DNA of 64,000 nt, taken from NCBI GenBank assembly GCA_036389135.1, contig DASVQP010000048.1, forward strand, positions 122,399 through 186,398. The letters are read 5' to 3'. The DNA is from Longimicrobium sp. GTDB taxonomy: Bacteria > Gemmatimonadota > Gemmatimonadetes > Longimicrobiales > Longimicrobiaceae. Under the pieces are notes generated by a model, which made no database searches, was not told where the DNA came from, and was given only the letters and a program-made list of their open reading frames with translations. The position numbers were made by a program, and so were the translations under genes. Shown piece by piece: positions 58,215-64,000 of this stretch (positions are counted from its first letter, which is position 1; every line of letters starts with the position of its first letter).

Positions 58215-59393
58215 TCACCCCCGCGGCACGCTCAGCGCGAACACCGATCCGCGGTCCGGGAATTCGAACCACACCTTCCCCCCCGCCGCCTCGATGGCCT
58301 CGCGCACCAGCGACAGGCCCAGGCCGGTGCCCTCCTCGCCGGTTACGGTGCCCTCGTGGGCGCGGAAGAATCGGGTGAAGAGCTGCTCGCGCGCATCCAG
58401 CGGCACGCCCAGACCGTTGTCGCACACCCGCACCACGATCTCAGACCCGCCCTCGGTTTTGCGCAGCTCACCTTCGATGCGGGCCCAGGGGCGTGGCTCG
58501 GAAGGGTCGCGGTACTTGATGGCGTTGGAGACGTAGTTGGAGAGCGCCAGCTCCATCGGCGCGGCCGGGACTTCGGCCACGGGCAGGTCGTCCGCGATCT
58601 GCACCTCCACGCCGCGCGCGTCGGCGAACTCGCGCAGCTGCCGCCGCACCTCGCCCGCGACGTCCGACAGGAGGATGTTGCGGGCGGGTGTGCCGTCCGG
58701 GTCGATGCGCGAGAGCTCCAGCAGCGTCGCCAGCGTGTCCTTCATCGCGTTGACGTTGCGCGTGGCGATGTCCACGAAGCGGGTGCGCTGCTTCGGGTCC
58801 TCGGCCACCCAGTCCTCCGCCAGCATCTCCAGCGCGCCGCCGGCGGCGCCGATGCGGTTCTTGAGCTCGTGCGTGACGGCGCGGTTGAAGCCGCGCAGCC
58901 GGTCCTCGCGCTCGCGCATGCGGTCGTCCGCCAGGCGCAGGAAGTGGGTGGTGGTGTACTGCTGGATCACGGCGATGGAGCGGAAGACGCGGTGCCCGCA
59001 CACCAGCAGCTCACCTCGCTCGCAAGGCTCCTCCACCTCGTCGGCCGCGTGGATCAGGAAGTCGAAGAGCACGCCGCCCAGGATCTCGTACTCGCGCAGA
59101 ATCTGGTGCGCGTCGAAGCCCTGCGTGTGGCGCAGCTCGCCAAGCTCCACCGCCTTGGCCACCACCGGCGTGTCGGCCGTGATCTCGTCCGCCGGGTCTT
59201 CCAGGTAGCGCGCGATCCCGTCGATGAGGAGCGGCACGTGGTTCAGCAGCTCGTCCGTCGGGAAGATGTCGTTGGGCTGCAGGGTGACGCGCTCGGCGAT
59301 GCGGCCGAGCCACCGTTCCACCAGCTCTTCGCGCCCCGCGCGCATGCGCTGCGCCAGGGTCGCGGCGAGGGGACACTCTCGAGTTGCGCTCAT
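58215..59393 (-). CDS. Sensor histidine kinase with RsbRD_N-type input domain
   Basis: A 392-residue cytoplasmic protein with no membrane segment. Residues about 10-150 resemble the RsbRD N-terminal domain of stressosome-linked proteins (ELVERWLGRIAERV, ELRHTQGFDAHQILREYEIL). The H-box is AVTHELKNRIGAAGGALEML (about 180-200), followed by an HATPase domain with the N-box NYVSNAIKYRDP, DNGLGVP, and GEEGTGLGLSLVREAIEAAGG. A response regulator gene is not adjacent. ATG at 59393. Divergent from the unknown gene at 59536. Confidence 0.88.
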   Translation of the reverse strand: MSATRECPLAATLAQRMRAGREELVERWLGRIAERVTLQPNDIFPTDELLNHVPLLIDGIARYLEDPADEITADTPVVAKAVELGELRHTQGFDAHQILREYEILGGVLFDFLIHAADEVEEPCERGELLVCGHRVFRSIAVIQQYTTTHFLRLADDRMREREDRLRGFNRAVTHELKNRIGAAGGALEMLAEDWVAEDPKQRTRFVDIATRNVNAMKDTLATLLELSRIDPDGTPARNILLSDVAGEVRRQLREFADARGVEVQIADDLPVAEVPAAPMELALSNYVSNAIKYRDPSEPRPWARIEGELRKTEGGSEIVVRVCDNGLGVPLDAREQLFTRFFRAHEGTVTGEEGTGLGLSLVREAIEAAGGKVWFEFPDRGSVFALSVPRG

Positions 59394-59535
59394 GGGATGG
59401 GGCCCGGGTACCCGTGATCTGCGAAGCGGCGGGGCAGGGGCAAGCTCCATTCCGCGCGCCCGCACTTTCGCGGCGAGCCGCCCCACGGCTACCTTCGCGG
59501 CGCCCGGTTTGCAGGCGGCGCGCGTGGACCGTTCC

Positions 59536-60402
59536 ATGGAGGGTGGATTGAGCGAGATCGAGGAGGGGCCCGCCCCGCGCGGGCCGCTGGTGACGCCGTA
59601 CGAGCTGGTGTTCGGCGAGGGGGGACTGGAGGAGCGCGTATTCCCCGACATCCTGGCCGAGGCCGAGGCGCAGGCCGAAGACCCCGCGCGCCGCGAGCGC
59701 TTCGGCTTCCTTTCCGTTGTCGCGGATGCGCTGCGGGCCATGGTGCCGGACGAGGCCACGGCGGAGGTGCTGGAGGAGTACCGCCTCCTCTTCTACCACG
59801 GCTTCAACTTCTGGCGCTTCGGCAGGCGGCTCTACGTGCTGGAGCCCGCTACGGCGCGCTACCTGGTGGAGGCCGCGCCGCGCATGTCGGGATGGGAGCT
59901 GAAGCTGCCGTATCCCTCGGTGTACGTACAGCTTCCGCCGCGCCTCTTCTGGGCCAGCATCGCCATCGACGCGCCGCCGGAGCCGGTGGACGGCTTCTTC
60001 GCCATCCAGTCGCAGGGGATCGATCCGCTGGGCCCCGGGTTCAGCGACCTGCAGGTGCTGATGGTGCTCGGCGTTCGGCGCGAGCGCGCGGGCTTCAGCG
60101 TCATCCCCTTCGACACGGAGGTCGGCCCCGGCATCCCCACGGACTGGGCGGAGGCGCCGGGGCGCGAGGGGGCGCCGGACTTCGCCAACATCCTGCCTGG
60201 GGGCGAGATCGCGGGGCTCTACTCGATCCTGACCAACACCGAGGCGCTCAAGCTGCTTGCCCGCGCCCTCTGGTACATCGACACGCAGTCGGGCGAGATC
60301 CCCTCCGAGACCGCGCCCGAGCGGCGCGCCGGGGAGCACGAGGGGAGCCTCCCGCTGTCACGCCTCCCCTTTCAGCGCGTGCGTCTGGCGGACGCGGGAT
60401 GA
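59536..60402 (+). CDS. Protein of unknown function, upstream of polX-like gene
   Basis: A 288-residue soluble protein. Recognisable conserved stretches are EEYRLLFYHGFNFWRFGRRLYVLE, GWELKLPYPSVYVQLPPRLFW and NILPGGEIAGLYSILTNTEALKLLARALWYIDTQSGEI, but I cannot name a family. ATG at 59536 is the first good start after the divergent promoter region. It is translationally coupled to the PolX-like gene (ATGA overlap at 60399), so a link to DNA repair is possible but unproven. Confidence 0.65.
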   Translation: MEGGLSEIEEGPAPRGPLVTPYELVFGEGGLEERVFPDILAEAEAQAEDPARRERFGFLSVVADALRAMVPDEATAEVLEEYRLLFYHGFNFWRFGRRLYVLEPATARYLVEAAPRMSGWELKLPYPSVYVQLPPRLFWASIAIDAPPEPVDGFFAIQSQGIDPLGPGFSDLQVLMVLGVRRERAGFSVIPFDTEVGPGIPTDWAEAPGREGAPDFANILPGGEIAGLYSILTNTEALKLLARALWYIDTQSGEIPSETAPERRAGEHEGSLPLSRLPFQRVRLADAG

Positions 60403-62123
60403 ACGCCGCCGGCGCCGCCTCCGTCCTCGCCGAGATCGCCATGCTCCTGGAGGTGGTGGGCGGCGATCCGTTTCGCGCCCGCGCCTTCCAGAACGCGGCC
60501 CGGCAACTCGAGGGTTCCGGCGCCGACCTCGAGGCTCTCGCCCTGGCCGGAGCGCTGACCTCGCTTCCAGGGATCGGCGAGGCGATCGCGGGGATCGTGG
60601 ACGAGCTGGTGCGCACCGGGCGCTCGGGGATGCACGAGCGGCTGGTGGCGGAGACGCCGGTCGGGCTGTACGACCTGATGAAGATCAAGGGGCTCGGCGC
60701 CAAGCGCATCCGCACCCTGTACGCCGAGCTGGGGATCGACTCGCTCGATTCGCTGGAAGAGGCCGCGCGCGCGGGCCGCATCGGCACCCTCCCCGGCTTC
60801 GGCGCAAAGACGGTGACGTCGATCCTGGAGGGCGTCGCCTCCGTGCGCGACATGCGCGGCAAGCGGCGCATCGTGCACGCGCTGGACGTGGCGGAGCGGC
60901 TGGTGGAGCACGTCCGCACCCTCCCCGGCGTCTCCGCCGCCGAGCTCGCCGGTCCGCTGCGGCGGCGCATGGAGGTCGTCTCCTCCATCGACCTCGTCGC
61001 CGCCACCGACCGCGCGGAGGAGACCCTGGCCGCCTTCCGCACGCTGGGCGAGCACACGGCGGGCGGGGCGGATCGAGAGGGGCGCGCCGAGGTGCGCTTC
61101 AGCGACGGATTCGCGGCGAGCCTCGCCTGCGTCCCCGCCGACCGCTTCGGCGCCGCGCTGGCGGTGTGGACGGGGAGCGAGGCGCACGTGGCGGAGCTGG
61201 CGGAGCGCGCCCGCGAGCGGGGCCTGACGTTCGGACCGGACGGGCTCGGTGGCGTCGCGACGCCCACCGAGGAGGCGCTGTACGAGGCGCTGGGGCTCGC
61301 GTGGGTGCCGCCGGAGCTGCGCGAGGGGTGGGGCGAGGTGGAGGCCGCCGCGGCCGGGACGCTTCCGCGGCTCGTGGAGCTGGCCGACCTGCGCGGCACC
61401 TTCCACTGCCACACCACCTACTCGGACGGCAGGGCGACGCTCGCGGAGATGGCGGACGGGGCCCGCGCGCGCGGCTGGCACTACCTGGGGATCGCGGACC
61501 ACAGCCAGGTCGCATCGTACGCCGGCGGGCTCACCCCGGCCGCCGTGAAGAAGCAGAACCGTGAGATCGACGCCTGGAACCGCGAGGGGGGGAAGGGGAG
61601 CTTCCGCCTCTTCAAGGGCACCGAGGCCGACATCCTGGCCGACGGGACGCTCGACTTCCCGGATGCGACGCTGGCGAGCTTCGACTACGTGGTGGGCTCC
61701 ATCCACAGCGCCTTCCAGCAGAGCGAGCGCGCGCAGACGGACCGGCTGATCCGCGCCGTCCAGAACCCGCGCCTCACCATTCTGGGGCACGCCACGGGGC
61801 GGCTCCTCCTGGGCCGGAGCGGGTATCCGGTGGACGTGCGCGCGGTGATCGACGCCGCGGCCGAGAACGGCGTGGCGGTGGAGATCAACGCCGACCCGCG
61901 CCGATTGGACATCGATTGGCGCCACGCGCGCTATGCGGCCGAGCGCGGCGTGCTGGTGCCCATCAACCCGGATGCGCACTCGGTGGCGGGGCTGGACAAC
62001 GTGGCGTGGGGGATCAACGTCGCGCGCAAGGCGTGGCTCCCCGCGCGCGGCGTCCTGAACACGTGGGAACTTAAAGAGGTGGAAGACTACTTTGCCCAGA
62101 GAAAGCAAGCGCGCAAAACGTGA
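60399..62123 (+). CDS. polX: PolX-like protein with degenerate polymerase site and intact PHP nuclease domain
   Basis: A 574-residue family X polymerase/PHP protein. Residues 1-150 carry helix-hairpin-helix motifs (LTSLPGIGEAIAGIVDEL, IKGLGAKRIRTLY, LPGFGAKTV). The polymerase palm is damaged: GSLRR is GPLRR (185-189), the DxD is SSID (195-198), and the third aspartate region reads ASLACVP instead of VDLRVVP. The C-terminal PHP domain (about 330-560) keeps its metal ligands: FHCHTTYSDG, LGIADHSQ, GTEADI, VGSIHSAF, GHATGR and NPDAHSVAG. The protein should therefore act as a nuclease in repair rather than a polymerase. Coupled to the upstream unknown gene and overlapping nth. Confidence 0.85.
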   Translation: MNAAGAASVLAEIAMLLEVVGGDPFRARAFQNAARQLEGSGADLEALALAGALTSLPGIGEAIAGIVDELVRTGRSGMHERLVAETPVGLYDLMKIKGLGAKRIRTLYAELGIDSLDSLEEAARAGRIGTLPGFGAKTVTSILEGVASVRDMRGKRRIVHALDVAERLVEHVRTLPGVSAAELAGPLRRRMEVVSSIDLVAATDRAEETLAAFRTLGEHTAGGADREGRAEVRFSDGFAASLACVPADRFGAALAVWTGSEAHVAELAERARERGLTFGPDGLGGVATPTEEALYEALGLAWVPPELREGWGEVEAAAAGTLPRLVELADLRGTFHCHTTYSDGRATLAEMADGARARGWHYLGIADHSQVASYAGGLTPAAVKKQNREIDAWNREGGKGSFRLFKGTEADILADGTLDFPDATLASFDYVVGSIHSAFQQSERAQTDRLIRAVQNPRLTILGHATGRLLLGRSGYPVDVRAVIDAAAENGVAVEINADPRRLDIDWRHARYAAERGVLVPINPDAHSVAGLDNVAWGINVARKAWLPARGVLNTWELKEVEDYFAQRKQARKT

Positions 62124-62766
62124 GCGCACCCTGGCCATCATCGAGCGGCTCAAGGGGATGTACCCCGAGAGCAAGTGCTCGCTGACCCACGAGAATCCGC
62201 TCCAGCTCCTGGTCGCCACCGTCCTCTCCGCGCAGACGACGGACGCGGCGGTGAACCGGGCGACGCCGGCCCTCTTTGCCCGCTTCCACACCGCCGCCGA
62301 CTACGCCGCCGCGGAGCACGAAGAGATGGAGCGCTACGTGGCCTCGCTCGGCTTCTTTCGCAGCAAGTCGCGCTCGCTGATCGGTCTCGGCCGCGCGCTG
62401 GTGGAGCGGCACGGCGGCGAGGTGCCCGTAGACATGGAGGCACTCACGCAGCTCCCCGGCGTGGGCCGCAAGACGGCGAACGTGCTGCTGGGGGTCGGCT
62501 TCGGGATCGCGGAGGGCGTCGTGGTGGACACGCACGTCAAGCGCATCGCCTACCGCTGGGGCCTGACGCGCGAGGAGGACCCGGAGAAGATCGAGCAGGA
62601 CCTGATGCCCCTCGTCCCGAAGGAGGAGCGCGTGCTCTTTACGCACCTGACCATCGACCACGGCCGCGCCATCTGCACCGCCCGCCGCCCCTACTGCGAG
62701 CGCTGCGCCCTGGCGGAGCTGTGCCCCACGGCGCCGGCGGTGTACCGGGTGCAAGCGGGCGAGTGA
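62092..62766 (+). CDS. nth: Endonuclease III
   Basis: A 224-residue DNA glycosylase/AP lyase removing oxidised pyrimidines. The helix-hairpin-helix LTQLPGVGRKTANVLL carries the catalytic lysine, the catalytic aspartate is in VVVDTHVKRIAYRWGL, and the C-terminal [4Fe-4S] site is CTARRPYCERCALAELC with C-x6-C-x2-C-x5-C spacing. ENPLQLLVATVLSAQTTDAAVN is the family N-terminal signature. The TTG start at 62092 overlaps polX by 32 bp and gives a basic N-tail (PRESKRAKRER) typical of the family. A repair cluster with polX is plausible. Confidence 0.93.
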   Translation: MPRESKRAKRERTLAIIERLKGMYPESKCSLTHENPLQLLVATVLSAQTTDAAVNRATPALFARFHTAADYAAAEHEEMERYVASLGFFRSKSRSLIGLGRALVERHGGEVPVDMEALTQLPGVGRKTANVLLGVGFGIAEGVVVDTHVKRIAYRWGLTREEDPEKIEQDLMPLVPKEERVLFTHLTIDHGRAICTARRPYCERCALAELCPTAPAVYRVQAGE

Positions 62767-63122
62767 ACTCGCTGCAACAACAGCACAAAGTCCGCCTTCG
62801 CGGACTCGGGGGCGAGATCCGCCCGTCCCCCAGACCCCGCCCCGCACCTGTAGGGGCGCGATTCATCGCGCCCACCCTTTCCCCGGCATCGACCAACGCT
62901 TTCCACACCCATATTCCGTAGGGCAGACCCACGTGTCTGCCCACCCTGGCCCCCACCTCGACCCCCGCCATTCGCACCAAAACATCGTAGGGGCCGCCCC
63001 GCGTGGGTGCCCGTGGCCCGCCATTCGGCGACACCCGCCATTCGCACCGGACCCGTTCCAGGAGCGAATGAAGGCCGCTGGAACCAAGCGAAGTCCGCCT
63101 TCGCGTCGCCTTAGCGGACTCG
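62763..63122. repeat. Composite intergenic element D-C-B-A-D, copy 2, inverted
   Basis: The reverse of the 51464 element. A reversed D (CAAAGTCCGCCTTCGCGGACTC, 62763-62810 overall), C (62849-62873), B (62918-62943), A (62988-63014) and a second reversed D (63058-63122). It begins inside the nth stop and ends at the stop of the minus-strand small gene, filling the whole convergent gap. Confidence 0.85.
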
Positions 63123-63404
63123 TCACGCAGGCGACGCGTCGCCGTTCGAATCCTGCTGATCGGTTGACTCTTCCGCCGCGGGCCGCGTGTACTTTCGCTC
63201 CATGTACTCGCGCCACCCCGGCCGCTCCACCTCAGTGAACGGCCCCAGCAGCCCGCGCTCCTCCAGAAATGCGCGCTCGTCAGGATCGCGCGGCGGGCGG
63301 GTCATGCCGGTCGGGTCAGAGCGCGCGCGGATGGCGGCGGCAGCCTCGCGGCGGCGCGCCCAGATCGCTCGGAACTCGGACAGGTCTATGTCGTTGATGT
63401 TCAT
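63123..63404 (-). CDS. Small hypothetical protein downstream of nucleotidyltransferase-like gene
   Basis: A 93-residue charged protein, SEFRAIWARRREAAAAIRARSDP at the N-terminus (helical) and a Glu/Asp-rich disordered tail. Contains RPPRDPDERAFLEERGLLGPFTEVERPGWREYMERKY. No family recognised. It starts 18 bp after the stop of the nucleotidyltransferase-like gene and is likely co-transcribed with it; a role as partner protein is possible. Confidence 0.6.
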   Translation of the reverse strand: MNINDIDLSEFRAIWARRREAAAAIRARSDPTGMTRPPRDPDERAFLEERGLLGPFTEVERPGWREYMERKYTRPAAEESTDQQDSNGDASPA

Positions 63405-63422
63405 GGGCTTGTCCTCCTCACC

Positions 63423-64000
63423 TCAACGGTATTCGCGCTGCCAAAGGGCGTCGAGTTCCTCCAGAGTGGGGCGAATCCCGGAGGCCGACACGCGGCGCAG
63501 CAGATCGTACGTGTCTTCGGCTCCCTCCTTTCGCAGGTGCGCACGAAGCGCGGCCTCGTCGAGCTCGGAGCTGAATGCGTCGATCATGTCGAGCGCCTGG
63601 AGGCCGTATCCCGCGTACCGCCACCAACGATACCCGATATGCGATCCTCGAGTACGTATTCTTTGCGGATCACGCGCAAGGTGAACGGACCGATCTGGAA
63701 CGTGTCCGCCTGCTCGCTCAGGTAAGCTGCTCGGAACCTCCACGAACAGGTCGCCGCGAACCCAGTGTCGCCCCTGCTGCCGCATCCCGAGCGCCGTGAG
63801 CACCTCGTTGACGGCGGCGCGGTTGCGTCCTTCAACCACGAAGTCGAGATCCGCCGTGGCGTAGGCACTCGGTGCGTGGAACTCGATCGCCGCGCCGCCG
63901 ACGAGCGTGGCTTGCATCCCGGCGCGCTCCAGGGCCGTCGCGATCACCGCGGCAGCGAGCACGATCCGCTCCACGTGCTCGCGATCGGAGTGCCAGGCGT
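63423..64000 (-). pseudogene. Nucleotidyltransferase-like protein with two compensating frameshifts (runs off window)
   Basis: The frame from the window edge (or GTG 63974) contains QATLVGGAAIEFHAPSAYATADLDFVVEGRN, the GG...DxD pattern of MNT/AbiEii-like nucleotidyltransferases, and ends RPTLEELDALWQREYR. Between about 63630 and 63727 the expected residues (YLSEQADTFQIGPFTLRVI, RKEYVLEDRISGIV) are in a different frame, while the segment in the open frame (LPERAGGHVPDRSVH) looks meaningless. An extra T near 63723 and a missing base near 63628 explain this. The open frame is kept because the shifts cancel. No upstream stop is seen, so the gene probably extends beyond 64000. Function uncertain. 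Confidence 0.65.

Noticed and set aside
63123-63974. Small gene plus nucleotidyltransferase as a toxin-antitoxin pair (MNT/HEPN or AbiE)
   Set aside because: The small protein has neither the RX4-6H motif of HEPN toxins nor an antitoxin DNA-binding motif, and the nucleotidyltransferase gene is frame-disrupted and incomplete in this window.

Overview
The window is high-GC chromosomal DNA (roughly 68-70 % by eye). I infer a Gemmatimonadota bacterium, probably a Longimicrobium relative. The reasons are the futalosine menaquinone gene mqnC, the alpha2-type glycyl-tRNA synthetase, frequent 4-bp stop/start overlaps, abundant lipoproteins, and dense palindromic intergenic repeats of a kind I associate with that group. 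The taxonomic call is inference; no rRNA is present.

Layout. 1-936: 5' part of an aconitase-family hydratase (minus strand), then tRNA-Ala(TGC). 1483-4232: an accessory-looking four-gene operon of two multi-pass membrane proteins, a short colicin D-type tRNase toxin carrying a signal peptide and a membrane segment, and its immunity protein. 4.5-9.7 kb: Tat-exported MBL hydrolase, queD, and a large secreted lipoprotein nuclease. 9.7-11.7 kb: repeats and an IS110-family element with a structured 5' noncoding region. 11.7-16.5 kb: GntR regulator, two CNNM/CBS (HlyC/CorC) proteins, and a dolichol/phytol-kinase-like protein.

16.8-51.3 kb is a long surface-glycan region. Plus strand: a class V PLP enzyme coupled to an SQD1-like epimerase, a GH8 lipoprotein, an LtaS-like phosphotransferase, a GH5 lipoprotein and two tandem paralogous glycosyltransferases. 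Minus strand (37.7 to 26.2 kb): a Wzx/Wzy-type exopolysaccharide operon running Wza, Wzc, polyprenyl glycosylphosphotransferase, flippase, GT-A protein, GT2, Wzy-like polymerase, GT2 and WecG/TagA-type GT26. Plus strand from 37.9 kb: a TPR/pseudo-HD-GYP/pseudo-REC protein, a GH26 lipoprotein behind a c-di-GMP-I (GEMM) riboswitch, a DUF3131 protein, and a BcsA-type synthase operon. That synthase has an N-terminal pseudo-ATPase, PilZ-like segments, and an open frame running into a secreted outer-membrane-like protein. c-di-GMP is the likely common signal here (riboswitch, PilZ, degenerate HD-GYP), but no BcsB or BcsC is visible.

51.9-64 kb: mqnC, SprT-like protease, glyS, methyltransferase, ClpP paralogue, zincin-like peptidase, RsbRD_N histidine kinase, an unknown gene, a PolX whose polymerase centre has decayed, nth, and a nucleotidyltransferase-like gene with two compensating frameshifts at the window edge. 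Nine long hairpin repeats sit 8-19 bp from stop codons across the whole window, and two ~370-bp composite repeats lie in opposite orientations. The main candidate for an undescribed system is the membrane-anchored colicin D-type toxin operon at 1483-4232; the second is the fused, c-di-GMP-linked synthase locus at 37.9-51.3 kb.
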